DNA from: Candidatus Sumerlaeia bacterium
Lineage (GTDB): Bacteria > Sumerlaeota > Sumerlaeia > JADFCW01
DNA length: 53,960 nt
Assembly (NCBI GenBank): GCA_026415575.1
Contig: JAOAGV010000005.1
Location: 24,215 to 78,174, forward strand
Reading direction: 5' to 3'
Part shown: positions 16,847-26,097 of the stretch, piece after piece
How the letters are laid out: each line of letters starts with the position of its first letter
Position numbering within the stretch: the first letter of the stretch is position 1
Translations under genes and position numbers: made by a program
The notes under the pieces: generated by a model
What the model was told of the DNA's origin: nothing
Seen by the model: only the letters and a program-made list of their open reading frames with translations
The model's database searches: none

Positions 16847-19174
16847 TTATTGCGCCCATGTGCTCTCCATGGCCGCACGCGCACCCGCAACCGCAATCTG
16901 GCCGAGTGCCACTCCGCCGTCATTGGGCGGCACGTGTCGTTTCAGCAAAACCTCAAATCCGTCGGCTTCCAGTTGCGCCACCGCGCCCTCGACCAGCACA
17001 GTGTTGACGAAGCATCCGCCCGAAAGCGCCACGCGCGAAAGTCCCGTCTGGCTGCGTATCCTTCGGCAGCCGTGCACGATCATCTCCACGACGGTGGCAT
17101 GAAAGCGGTTTGCCGCGACCTCGCGCGGCTGGCCCCCTTCCAGATCGCGCAGAAGGCCCTCGAACACCCCCCACAGGCCGATTTCAAATGCCCCGCGGTC
17201 GTCGTCCGGACCCGGCTCGACCACCGGCCCGAACTGCAAATCGTAAGGTGGCAGCAGATCGCCCTGCACAAGGCTTTCGAGCGCCATTGCGTTCTGCGCC
17301 TCGAAACTGATAACCGGCGCAAACCCCAGAAGCACTCCGACGGTGTCGAACAGGCGGCCCATACTCGATGTCTTGGGCGGGCGAACCGGACTGTCGAGCA
17401 GCCGCGCCACTCCGTCCACGTCCCACACCGCCCCCACATATTTCCGAAAAACCGCGTGGGCCTCTTTGAGGCCAAACACCTCGATCAAATACGCGGCCAG
17501 CATCTGCCATGGTTCATGAATCGCGCGGTCGCCGCCCGGCAGCGAATGATACGCCAGATGCCCCATGCGCCGGAACTGTGCCCGGGTTGCCGCCAAGAAC
17601 TCGCCGCCCCACACTGCTCCGTCGGTGCCGTAGCCCGTCCCGTCAAAGGCCACCCCGATGACCTCGTCATTGAGACCGTGTTCGGCCAGACAGCCGGCAA
17701 TGTGGGCATGGTGGTGTTGCACCTCGACAACCCGCGCGCCGCATTGGGCCGCGAGGCGGTGGGCATGTTGCGTTGAAAAATAGCCCGGATGCAAATCGCA
17801 CGCCACCCAGCGGGGCTTTTCGCCGAACCATCGCTCGAAGCGGCGGATTTCCTCGACATGCCGCCGAAAGGCCGCCGGATATTCCAAATCGCCGATATGC
17901 GGGGAAAAATATACGCGGTTGCGACAGGCAAATGCACAGGCGTTTTTCAAATCAGCGCCAACAGCGAGGACGGGCAGTGCGCCCAAATCGAGGGAAAGTG
18001 CAGTGGGCACATAGCCGCGCGCACGCCGGATCATCACCGGCTGGCGGTGTTGCACCACGACCACCGAGTCGTCGGTCGGGTTCACTATCGCGCGCTGGTG
18101 AACCAAGGCAAAATCGGCAATCGGCCCGAGCAAATCCCGGACGCCTTCCTCTGTGTAACGGATCGGCTCATCGCTGACGTTGCCGCTGGTCATCACCAGC
18201 GCATCGAAGTGGCGTGCCAAGAAGTGCTGAATGGGCGTATAGGGGAGCATGATTCCGAGGCGGTCATTGTCGGGCGCCAGTGCATCGGGCAGCGTCGGAC
18301 TGCGCCGTTTGAGCAGGACAATGGGCGCTTCGGGCGATTTCAGAAGCGCCGCCTCGACCTCGTTGACGAAACACAGCTGTCGCGCAAATTCGAGGCTTGA
18401 AACCATAACCGCAAACGGCTTGTGCGGGCGGCGTTTGCGCCGGCGCAACTCGCCGATGGCCTTTTCGTTGGCCGCATCACATGCCAAATGATAGCCGCCG
18501 ATGCCTTTGACCGCCACGATCTGTCCCACGCGCAGCACATCCACGGCCGCACGAAGCGGGTCGGCGCAAGCGATGGGGCCGGCCGGGGAGAGAAATTCAA
18601 GAGTCGGACCGCAGCGGGGGCAGGCAATGGTCTCGGCATGGAAGCGGCGGTCGTCGGGGGCTTCATATTCGGCGCGGCACTCGGCGCACAGCGGAAACAG
18701 GCGCAAAGTGGTGCGCTCGCGGTCGTAGGGCAGATTTTCGATAATCGAATAGCGCGGGCCGCACACCGCGCACGTGGTCAGCGCATAGCCATGCCGGCGG
18801 TTGGCCGGATCAAACATTTCGGCCAGACACGTGGCGCATACGGCTTGATCGGGCGGAATAACGACCTCGATGGTTTCGTCGCCAATGCTGGATGCAATCC
18901 GAAATGCCTCGCAGTCGGGAATCGGATCGGCCGGCTCGTCGGGCAGGCGTTCAATGCGTCCCGGCGGCGGAATTGCAAGCGGCAGTTCGATGAGGAAAGC
19001 GTTGATAGCCTCGTGGGCGCCGCCGAGAATCAGTTCGACCCCGTGTGCGGTGTTTCGCACTTCGCCGACCAGCCCGCATTTGCGCGCAAGCCGATAGACC
19101 GTCGGGCGAAAGCCTATGCCTTGCACGATGCCGCTGACTTCAATTCGACGCCACACGTGTGCAGTTTCCTTCAT
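16847..19174 (-). CDS. hypF: Carbamoyltransferase HypF
   Basis: Makes the carbamoyl-derived cyanide ligand of [NiFe]-hydrogenase, passing carbamoyl from carbamoyl phosphate to HypE. At 775 residues it has the complete family order: acylphosphatase domain (10-95, with GIVQGIGFRP), zinc-finger region with four CxxC pairs (113/116, 135/138, 163/166, 185/188), a YrdC-like domain (about 210-390) and a Kae1-like domain with EVQHHHAHIAG and AFDGTGYGTDG. The ATG at 19174 has GGAGAGG about eight bases upstream. No hypABCDE, hydrogenase structural genes or maturation protease are within the window. Confidence 0.95.
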   Translation of the reverse strand: MKETAHVWRRIEVSGIVQGIGFRPTVYRLARKCGLVGEVRNTAHGVELILGGAHEAINAFLIELPLAIPPPGRIERLPDEPADPIPDCEAFRIASSIGDETIEVVIPPDQAVCATCLAEMFDPANRRHGYALTTCAVCGPRYSIIENLPYDRERTTLRLFPLCAECRAEYEAPDDRRFHAETIACPRCGPTLEFLSPAGPIACADPLRAAVDVLRVGQIVAVKGIGGYHLACDAANEKAIGELRRRKRRPHKPFAVMVSSLEFARQLCFVNEVEAALLKSPEAPIVLLKRRSPTLPDALAPDNDRLGIMLPYTPIQHFLARHFDALVMTSGNVSDEPIRYTEEGVRDLLGPIADFALVHQRAIVNPTDDSVVVVQHRQPVMIRRARGYVPTALSLDLGALPVLAVGADLKNACAFACRNRVYFSPHIGDLEYPAAFRRHVEEIRRFERWFGEKPRWVACDLHPGYFSTQHAHRLAAQCGARVVEVQHHHAHIAGCLAEHGLNDEVIGVAFDGTGYGTDGAVWGGEFLAATRAQFRRMGHLAYHSLPGGDRAIHEPWQMLAAYLIEVFGLKEAHAVFRKYVGAVWDVDGVARLLDSPVRPPKTSSMGRLFDTVGVLLGFAPVISFEAQNAMALESLVQGDLLPPYDLQFGPVVEPGPDDDRGAFEIGLWGVFEGLLRDLEGGQPREVAANRFHATVVEMIVHGCRRIRSQTGLSRVALSGGCFVNTVLVEGAVAQLEADGFEVLLKRHVPPNDGGVALGQIAVAGARAAMESTWAQ

Positions 19175-19754
19175 CGCCGCCTCTCCGACTGGGAAGCCTA
19201 TGTGGTTGGAACAAGCCTGTCGAACGGTTTTTTACGTTGCGGCGATGGAACGCCAATCGAAATGGGTACTTCCAACGCCGGGCAATTTTGCCCGAATGCA
19301 TTTCCCGAAATCGGGAGACCGGTGCCGCGAGCGCAAGCAAGACCGCTGCGTGATGTCGGTAAAATCCCCCAAGGGCTATGGAGTGCGGGAGCCTTGCTGC
19401 CGCTTTTTCTTTTTCCAACCCCAAACCCACCAAGCGTGGGTTTTCCCGCATCACCGACGCTTTGTCTGACGACGGACGATTTCAGCAAAGCGGCAGCACG
19501 GCTGCGCGCACTCCAAAGCGGAGTCTGATTTGTGTATGATGACAAGAACACCGCCTCAAAGAATTTCCTTTCCCCCTTTTCGCTTTAAAGAGCCACAGCA
19601 GGATCGAATGTCCTTTTCCCGCTTTCGGGAGAAGCCCCCATTTTGGCTTCCTCGATAAGATAGTGCTTGTCATTCGATTAATGGCGAACTATGGATGTAA
19701 TTCCGGTTGGGAACAACACGACATTCCATACCTTTTGTTTCAGGAGGACGCGCC
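19175..19754. other. Intergenic region with composite palindromic repeat
   Basis: About 580 bp with no credible gene. Its centre is the palindromic-end element (19300-19514) described separately. The flanks show no motif beyond a strong AGGAGG ribosome-binding site just before 19755. Confidence 0.5.
19300..19514 (+). mobile_element. MITE-like element with palindromic inverted ends, copy A
   Basis: The core (19380-19514, 135 bp) begins GGAGTGCGGGAGCCTTGCTG and ends with the inverted form (GCGGCAGCACGGCTGC...CACTCC). Between them are CCAAGCGTGGGTT and GACGCTTTGTCTGACGACGG, which recur at 41628-41762. A left extension (19300-19379) with CCCGAAATCGGGAGAC and AGCAAGACCGCTGCGTGATG recurs inverted at about 41841-41930. 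No frame for a transposase is present, so this is a non-autonomous element. Confidence 0.65.
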
Positions 19755-21032
19755 ATGTTTCACCGAACACCTCAACGATGTCTGACCGCCGTATTTGTGC
19801 TTTTGGCCTGTGTTGCTGCGGATCGTGCCGGTGCTGCCGCCACCCGCTCCATTGCCGTTTCCGCACCGGATTGCGACTATCGCGACTATCCGATCACCGT
19901 CACCGTCAGCGCTCCCGATGCGGCCCGCGGAGCCGTCCTGACCAATGCCGCTGGGCAGAGCATCCCCTGCACGTTCTGGCGCGACGGCGGCAATGCCATG
20001 CTGACTTGGGTGATCGGCGAACTGAAAAAAGGCACCACGATCACTTACAAAGTCGAGTTTGTGGATAAGCGCGTCTTTTTCACCAAAGGCATCGGTCTGA
20101 TTCAAAAAGATGACGGCGTGGATGTAATGATTAACGGAAATCTTTTTACGCGCTATATCATCACCGGTGCATCAAAGCCCTATTGCTATCCGGTTCTCGC
20201 CGCCGACGGCACGCCCGTTACGCGCAATTACCCCATGGCCGAAAACGAATATGAGAAGAAAATGAAGGACCTCGACCATCCCCACCAGCGCTCGCTTTGG
20301 TTCACACACGGCAATGTCAACGACGTGGATTTCTGGCTCGAATTCTCCGGCCGGGAGTTTGATCTGAAACCCAGCGACAAGGCTGGCAAGTGCATCCATC
20401 GCACGTTCGAGGCCCTCGAAAGCGGCGCCGCCATGGCGCGGCTGCGCGCGGTGACCGATTGGGTCGGTCCCGATAAAAAGAAAATCTGCGAGGATACCCG
20501 CGAACTGCGCTTCTACAACGTTGCCAACGGCCGCATGTTTGACTGGGATATTACGATCAAGGCCCCCGATGCGCCCGTGAAATTCGGCGACACCAAAGAG
20601 GGCATGTTCGGTTTGCGCACCGCCACCTCGATGAAGGTGGATGCAAAGAAACTCGACCCAAAAGCCGGCGGCAGAATCCTCAACGCCAATGGCCAGACCG
20701 ACGCCAACGCGTGGGGCATGGCCTCGCCCTGGGTGGACTACTGCGGCCCGATTGGCAAGAAAACCTACGGCATTACGATCTTTGATCATCCCAGCAGCTT
20801 CCGCCATCCGACCTACTGGCACGTCCGCACCTACGGCTTGTTTGCAGCCAATCCGTTTGGCTTGCACGATTTCCCAAACGGCAAGGGCAAGGACGGCAGC
20901 CATACGATTGAAAAAGGCGGCTCGATTACGTTCCGCTACCGTCTGTTTATCCATGAGGGCACGACGGAAGAAGCCGGGATTGCACAGGTCTGGCAGCAAT
21001 TTGCCAAACCGCCGCAGGTGAAGGTGGAATAA
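19755..21032 (+). CDS. Secreted DUF6807 (PmoA-like) protein
   Basis: A 425-residue protein starting at ATG 19755 after AGGAGG, with a cleavable signal peptide (hydrophobic LTAVFVLLACVAA, cleavage near AGAAA). The rest matches the family often labelled PmoA in Planctomycetota-type genomes, with DHPHQRSLWFTHGNVNDVDFW, GMFGLRTATSMKVD, WVDYCGPI and HPSSFRHPTYWHVRTYGLFA as conserved blocks. Despite the label it has no relation to particulate methane monooxygenase. The function is unknown, and a role in carbohydrate processing is inferred from usual company with Gfo/Idh/MocA proteins. The longer start at 19707 lacks a ribosome-binding site. Confidence 0.85.
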   Translation: MFHRTPQRCLTAVFVLLACVAADRAGAAATRSIAVSAPDCDYRDYPITVTVSAPDAARGAVLTNAAGQSIPCTFWRDGGNAMLTWVIGELKKGTTITYKVEFVDKRVFFTKGIGLIQKDDGVDVMINGNLFTRYIITGASKPYCYPVLAADGTPVTRNYPMAENEYEKKMKDLDHPHQRSLWFTHGNVNDVDFWLEFSGREFDLKPSDKAGKCIHRTFEALESGAAMARLRAVTDWVGPDKKKICEDTRELRFYNVANGRMFDWDITIKAPDAPVKFGDTKEGMFGLRTATSMKVDAKKLDPKAGGRILNANGQTDANAWGMASPWVDYCGPIGKKTYGITIFDHPSSFRHPTYWHVRTYGLFAANPFGLHDFPNGKGKDGSHTIEKGGSITFRYRLFIHEGTTEEAGIAQVWQQFAKPPQVKVE

Positions 21033-21320
21033 AACTGCGGAAGGCAAGACAAGAGGGTGGAACTGAAAACTATCGTCGCGTAGGCAGCGTGTCTGGGAAT
21101 GCAGGGAGTTCTCTCCACAGCGGGTGTTGGCGGCCGGAAAATCTCATTGAACAGGGAACTATCTCCGCTGCCGGCGATACGCCACGAAGTCTCTGAAAGG
21201 TTCGTGTGGCAGCGACGTTTTCCCCCAGAAAGGGCTTGAAGTGGAACACAGCATAGTATAGCTTCTTCGATGTTGTTGCGGTGAGGCGCGAAAGAAAGCC
21301 GATAGCGCCTCCGGCCAATT

Positions 21321-21406
21321 GCCGAAGTGGCGGAACTGGCAGACGCGCACGATTCAGGGTCGTGTGGGCTTCGCCCGTGGGGGTTCAACTCCCCCCTTCG
21401 GCACCA
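21321..21406 (+). tRNA. tRNA-Leu (anticodon CAG)
   Basis: Acceptor stem GCCGAAG (21321-21327) pairs with CTTCGGC (21396-21402), followed by discriminator A and an encoded CCA. The D arm (TGGCGGAACTGGCAGACGCG) is the class II leucine type. The anticodon stem CACGA/TCGTG encloses the loop TTCAGGG with anticodon CAG at 21355-21357. A long variable arm GTGGGCTTCGCCC and the T arm GGGGGTTCAACTCCCCC complete it. It decodes CUG. Confidence 0.97.
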
Positions 21407-21414
21407 TGAAAATC

Positions 21415-21459
21415 AAAGGGCGCATGAGGAACTACCCTTGTGCGCCTTTTTGCTTTTTT
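21415..21459 (+). terminator. Terminator after tRNA-Leu
   Basis: AAAGGGCGCA (21415-21424) pairs with TGCGCCTTTT (21441-21450) around a 16-base loop, followed by TGCTTTTTTC. It starts nine bases after the tRNA CCA end, as expected for a single-tRNA transcript. Confidence 0.7.
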
Positions 21460-21810
21460 CAGCCTGCTCTGTCCGACTTGTTCGACTTGCTCGACTTTAC
21501 GGGGCGCGCCGACGTTAAGAACGCAGTTTTGTTTTCCAGCCGCCACAAACCCAATTTCCGACGAAAGTGGGGAAAAATTCAGCAACCTGAGGATCGAACA
21601 GCAAACCCAATGCACCTCGTTTTTCCCACCCCGCGCCTACGGTTTTGATTTGCAATGCAGGCCAACTTTCCGTATCCATCCAATTTGTCGTATTGAGCAA
21701 CAGGCTCTTGTAAAAAGTTGTTTTCGAGAGGAAAAAATCCACCTGCCGTTGAGCACAATAGCCAACGCCTCCGTGGCTTTGTTGTCCGCATTTTATTCGG
21801 TTAGTCACTC
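21460..21810. other. Intergenic region before CoA-activase
   Basis: About 350 bp with no supported gene. A short near-tandem tract (TGTCCGACTTGTTCGACTTG, 21471-21490, continuing to 21497) resembles the repeats at 52161-52216 and inside mnmG. The rest shows nothing recognisable. Confidence 0.4.
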
Positions 21811-24800
21811 ATGAATGATCGCCGTGATTTGCTTCTGGGCCTCGACGCAGGGTCCATCAGCGTCAAAGCCGTTGTTTGCGACACATCGGGGCAGATTCTT
21901 GCCCATTATTACCGCCGGCATAACGGTCTGCCATTCGAGGCGGCCCTTGAGCTGCTGCGCGAAGTTTTTACCGGGTTCGCTTCCGAACGCTTCCGGGCGG
22001 TCGGCGCCACCGGCAGCGGCGGCGAGGCACTGGCCGCGCTTCTGGGCGGGCACTTCGTCAACGAAGTCGTGGCCCAAAGCGCAGGGGCCGCCGTCCGCAC
22101 GCCTCAAGCCCGCACCGTCATCGAGATGGGCGGCCAAGACTCCAAACTTCTCCTGTTCGACCACGATGAGCGCTCCGGAAAACCGATTCTCCGCGACTTC
22201 TCCATGAACACTCTGTGTGCCGCGGGCACCGGATCGTTTTTGGACCAACAAGCCAGCCGGCTTGGTGTTTCCATCGAAGAAGAATTCGGCCGCCTCACCC
22301 TCGAATGCCCCTCGCCCCCCCACATGGCCGGCCGATGCAGCGTGTTTGCCAAATCGGACATGATCCATCTGCAGCAGATCGCCACGCCTGTGGGCCACAT
22401 CGTCGCCGGCTTGTGTTTCGCTCTTGCACGCAACTTCTGCTCCACGATCGGCCAGGGCAAACCTTTTCAACGGCCGATTGCCTTTCAGGGTGGAGTGGCC
22501 TCGAATGCCGGCATGCGGCGGGCCTTCGAGGCTGCCTTGGACCTCGCTCCCGGCGAGCTGATTGTGGACCCCCTCCACGCCGTTATGGGCGCGTTGGGTG
22601 TTGCGCAGATTTTGCTGGCGGAGCAAGTCGAAACCCCCGTCTGCCGCCTCGATGCCCTCGAGCGCCACATTCAAACTCCAGTTTCCGAGCCGGCGGGCCT
22701 TGAACCGTTGATTCCTCCGGCGGCCGGCAGGCAAAGTGCGGGGGCCGAAAAAAGCGATCCATCCGTCCTATCCATCAACACCGCCGACCCACAGTCGTCG
22801 CCGGCTCCGGCAGACCCGAACGGGCCGCTCGAGGTCTTCCTCGGCATTGATATTGGCTCCGTCAGCACCAATGTGGTCCTGATAGACCGGGCGGGGCGCT
22901 TGATTGCCAAGCGCTATCTGGCCACAGCCGGCCAGCCCATTGAGGCCGTTCGGCGCGGGCTCGACGACATCCGTCGCGAAGTGGGCGACCGTGTGATCGT
23001 GCGCGGCTGCGGAACGACCGGCTCCGGCCGCTATCTGATCGGCGATTTGGTGGGCGCCGACATCATCCGCAACGAAATCACCGCGCAGGCCACAGCGGCT
23101 CTGGCAATTGATCCGACCGTGGACACGATCTTTGAAATTGGCGGACAGGACTCCAAGTATATTCGTATTCGCGACGGCGCGGTCTGCGATTTTGAAATGA
23201 ACAAGGCCTGCGCGGCCGGCACCGGCTCCTTCCTCGAAGAGCAGGCTGAGCGCCTTGGCCTCAAAATTCAGGACGAGTTCGCCGAATATGCTTTTGCTTC
23301 CAAAAGTCCCGTGTCTCTTGGCGACCGCTGCACCGTGTTTATGGAGACGGACCTCCAGCACCACCAGCAAACCGGTGCCCGAAAAGAAGACCTTGTCGCC
23401 GGACTGGCCTACTCCATCGTGCACAACTATCTCAACCGCGTGGTGGGCGGCCGGCCTGTCGGGCAGCGGGTGTTCTTTCAAGGCGGCACCGCGTTCAATC
23501 GCGCCGTCGTGGCTGCGTTCAACCGGGTGCTCGGGCGCGATGTGGTTGTGCCCCCGCACCACGAGGTTACCGGCGCCATAGGCGTTGCGCTTCTGGCGCG
23601 CGACACCGTTGGCCAAGGGGCGCCATACCGGACCACGCGGTTCAAAGGGTTCGATTGGAGCCAACGCGGCTGGCGGGTCGAAACTTTTACGTGCCACAAG
23701 TGCGCCAATTCGTGCGAAATCCGCCGCGTGCAGGTGGCCGACGATCCGCCGTTGTTTTACGGCAGCCGTTGCGAGCGTTTCGAGGTCAACCGCTCGGCCG
23801 CCCGCGAGACGGCCTTGCCCGATCTGTTTGCCGAACGCGCCGCGGCACTGCAGGCGTGTCTGAAGTCAAACGATTTTCCGCCCGCCACGCGCGGCCGCGT
23901 CGGCATCCCGATGGCCCTGATATTTCATGAGTTCCTCCCGCTGTGGGCCACGTTCTTCCGCTCGCTCGGATTCGACGTCATTGTCTCCGGTGAAACCACC
24001 AAGGCAATCATTCACGAGGGCATCGAGCAAGTGGCCACCGAAATCTGCTATCCGATCAAAGTGATTCATGGCCACGTGGCTGAGCTGCTCCGGCGGGACG
24101 TGGATTTTGTTTTCCTCCCGAGCATCATCAACTCAAAGAGCCCGGATTTTGGCGTCCGCGACCGATGGAATTTCAACTGCCCGCTTGTCCAGAGCATTCC
24201 TTACACAATTCTGGCCGCCAGAGATATCGGCCGCCATGCCGGCCGAATCTTCAGCCCCGCTCTGTACATGCAAATGACACAGGAGCATGTGGCCGACTCG
24301 CTCGCAGAACACCGCGACCGCCTGCGCAGCACACGGCGCGAAATCCGCCGCGCGCTTGAACGCGGTCTCGAAGCCCAGGAACGGTTCCGGCGGCGGATGC
24401 TCGAACGCGGACGCGAGGTGCTCGAATCGCTTCGCCCCGACGAAAGAGCGCTGGTCATTGTCAGCCGGCCGTACAACGGCTGCGACCGCGGCATCAACCT
24501 CGATGTTCCGCGCAAGCTGCGTCAGATGGGCGTGCAGGCTATTCCGCTCGACATGCTCCCGCTCGATGAGATGCCCCTGCCCGACGAATGGCGCCGCATC
24601 TACTGGTGCTACGGCCAGAAGATCATCAAAGCCGCGGAATGGATCCGCGGCAACCCGCGCCTTCATGCCGTCTATATGACCAATTTCAGCTGCGGCCCCG
24701 ACTCGTTCTTGCTCAGCTTCTTCAATTATATCATGGGCGACAAGCCCCATCTGCAGATCGAAATAGACGAACATAGTGCCGATGCCGGCGTGGTCACGCG

Positions 24801-24981
24801 CTGCGAGGCTTTTCTCGACACGCTCGCCAACCAGCGCGGCGAGTTCTCCGGAAACGGCTCTCGCTGGCCCATCATCACCGGAAATTCAGCGACCATCGCA
24901 CGGTCTATGTCCCGTATATGGCGCCCCACGCCTACGCCATCGCGGCCGCGTTGCGATCGGTCGGCATGCGCTCCGAAGTGA
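21811..24981 (+). CDS. CoA-activase (BadF/BcrA-type), N-terminal part before a frameshift
   Basis: Large ATP-dependent activator of the 2-hydroxyacyl-CoA dehydratase / benzoyl-CoA reductase type, thought to inject electrons at ATP cost. Two ASKHA ATPase domains are visible: the first from LGLDAGSISVKAVV (residue 9) with EMGGQDSKLL and AAGTGSFLDQQ, the second from FLGIDIGSVSTNVV (about 342) with EIGGQDSKYI and KACAAGTGSFLEEQ. A CHKCANSC cysteine cluster at about 628 and the DUF2229-like region from about 696 follow. Homologous reading ends near CEAFLDTLANQRG; the last ~45 residues are out of frame. Single proteins of ~1,400 residues are typical, so this and 24918-26075 are one gene broken by a one-base shift between about 24841 and 24900. 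No dehydratase subunits are nearby. Confidence 0.85.
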   Translation: MNDRRDLLLGLDAGSISVKAVVCDTSGQILAHYYRRHNGLPFEAALELLREVFTGFASERFRAVGATGSGGEALAALLGGHFVNEVVAQSAGAAVRTPQARTVIEMGGQDSKLLLFDHDERSGKPILRDFSMNTLCAAGTGSFLDQQASRLGVSIEEEFGRLTLECPSPPHMAGRCSVFAKSDMIHLQQIATPVGHIVAGLCFALARNFCSTIGQGKPFQRPIAFQGGVASNAGMRRAFEAALDLAPGELIVDPLHAVMGALGVAQILLAEQVETPVCRLDALERHIQTPVSEPAGLEPLIPPAAGRQSAGAEKSDPSVLSINTADPQSSPAPADPNGPLEVFLGIDIGSVSTNVVLIDRAGRLIAKRYLATAGQPIEAVRRGLDDIRREVGDRVIVRGCGTTGSGRYLIGDLVGADIIRNEITAQATAALAIDPTVDTIFEIGGQDSKYIRIRDGAVCDFEMNKACAAGTGSFLEEQAERLGLKIQDEFAEYAFASKSPVSLGDRCTVFMETDLQHHQQTGARKEDLVAGLAYSIVHNYLNRVVGGRPVGQRVFFQGGTAFNRAVVAAFNRVLGRDVVVPPHHEVTGAIGVALLARDTVGQGAPYRTTRFKGFDWSQRGWRVETFTCHKCANSCEIRRVQVADDPPLFYGSRCERFEVNRSAARETALPDLFAERAAALQACLKSNDFPPATRGRVGIPMALIFHEFLPLWATFFRSLGFDVIVSGETTKAIIHEGIEQVATEICYPIKVIHGHVAELLRRDVDFVFLPSIINSKSPDFGVRDRWNFNCPLVQSIPYTILAARDIGRHAGRIFSPALYMQMTQEHVADSLAEHRDRLRSTRREIRRALERGLEAQERFRRRMLERGREVLESLRPDERALVIVSRPYNGCDRGINLDVPRKLRQMGVQAIPLDMLPLDEMPLPDEWRRIYWCYGQKIIKAAEWIRGNPRLHAVYMTNFSCGPDSFLLSFFNYIMGDKPHLQIEIDEHSADAGVVTRCEAFLDTLANQRGEFSGNGSRWPIITGNSATIARSMSRIWRPTPTPSRPRCDRSACAPK

Positions 24982-26075
24982 TGCCCGAGACTACCCCGGA
25001 GTCCGAGGCACTGGGATTCAAATACGCTTCGGGGAAGGAGTGCTATCCGGCCCTGCTGACCGCCGGCGACATCCTCCGCCAGACGCGCCGTTCTGATTTC
25101 GATCCCGCCCGCTCGGCTTTTTTCATGGGCGCGGCCGATGGTCCCTGCCGTTTCGGCCAGTACGGCAATCTCCATCGGATGCTTCTGGACGAGCAGGGTT
25201 TTCAAAACGTCGCGCTTTACATCCTCGACCAGGACGACACCTTCACGCAGGATTTACGCATGGCGGGCGGTCGGAAATTTGAATGGAACGCCTGGATGGG
25301 CATCTGCGCAACCGATGCGCTCGAACAACTGGCCCGCCAAGCCCGCCCCTACGAAATTCATCCCGGCTCGGTCAACGATTGGTTCCAGCGGTCGGTTGAA
25401 AACGTCTGCGAGGCCATCGCCGCAGGGCGGCCGGTCCGGCCCGTTTTACTGCAGGCCCGCGCGGAATACGACCGCATCGAGACTGTCGGCCGCGGCACCC
25501 GTCCGCTGATTCTCGTGGTCGGCGAAATGTATGTGCGCATCAACCGCTATGCCAACGACGGCCTGTTCGAGCAAATCGAGCGACTCGGCGGCGAGGTGGC
25601 CATGCCGCCGCTGGGCGAATGGGTGCACTACTCGCGCATGACGCGCGCGCGGCGAAAGCGCATGCGGCGCGACTTTGCCGCCTACCTTGGCGGCACGTTG
25701 CGCGGCCCCATCCAGACGGCCGTCGAGCGCCGAATCTGTCGCACGCTGGGCGTTGAACCCACGCCGCCGATTCGCCATGTTCTCGAACTTGCCCGGCCCT
25801 ACGTCCACGATACGTTTGAAGGCGAGGCCATTCTGACCGTCGGCAAAAGCGTCGAGATGATCCGGCACAACCGCATCGCCGGCATTGTCCACACCATGCC
25901 CTTCACCTGTATGCCCGGCACCATTGCCAGTGCACTGCTCCAGCGCGTTCAGGATGACCACGGCGGCATTCCGGTCTTGAACCTTGCCTTTACGGGCCAG
26001 AAAGACTTGGCCAATCGCATTCGTCTGGAAGCGTTTCTCCATCAAGCGCGTGCCTATCGCGAGTCGCACCGATAG
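24918..26075 (+). CDS. CoA-activase, C-terminal part after the frameshift
   Basis: Continues the DUF2229/CoA-activase C-terminal region: YMAPHAYAIAAALRSVGM, GKECYPALLTAGDIL, FFMGAADGPCRFGQYGNLHR, GEMYVRINRYANDGL and the end HTMPFTCMPGTIASALLQRV. The homologous frame already runs upstream of the ATG at 24918 (DHRTVYVPYM), so that ATG is probably not a real start. Together the halves encode about 1,430 residues, the normal length of the fused family. A -1 shift relative to the first part would restore the frame. I see no slippery heptamer, so an assembly error or recent mutation is more likely than programmed frameshifting. Confidence 0.8.
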   Translation: MAPHAYAIAAALRSVGMRSEVMPETTPESEALGFKYASGKECYPALLTAGDILRQTRRSDFDPARSAFFMGAADGPCRFGQYGNLHRMLLDEQGFQNVALYILDQDDTFTQDLRMAGGRKFEWNAWMGICATDALEQLARQARPYEIHPGSVNDWFQRSVENVCEAIAAGRPVRPVLLQARAEYDRIETVGRGTRPLILVVGEMYVRINRYANDGLFEQIERLGGEVAMPPLGEWVHYSRMTRARRKRMRRDFAAYLGGTLRGPIQTAVERRICRTLGVEPTPPIRHVLELARPYVHDTFEGEAILTVGKSVEMIRHNRIAGIVHTMPFTCMPGTIASALLQRVQDDHGGIPVLNLAFTGQKDLANRIRLEAFLHQARAYRESHR

Positions 26076-26097
26076 GTTTCCGGGAGGGAAACCGGCC

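Noticed and set aside
24830-24920. Programmed -1 frameshift in the CoA-activase
   Set aside because: No X-XXY-YYZ slippery site and no strong downstream stem at the break, so a mutation or assembly error is more likely.
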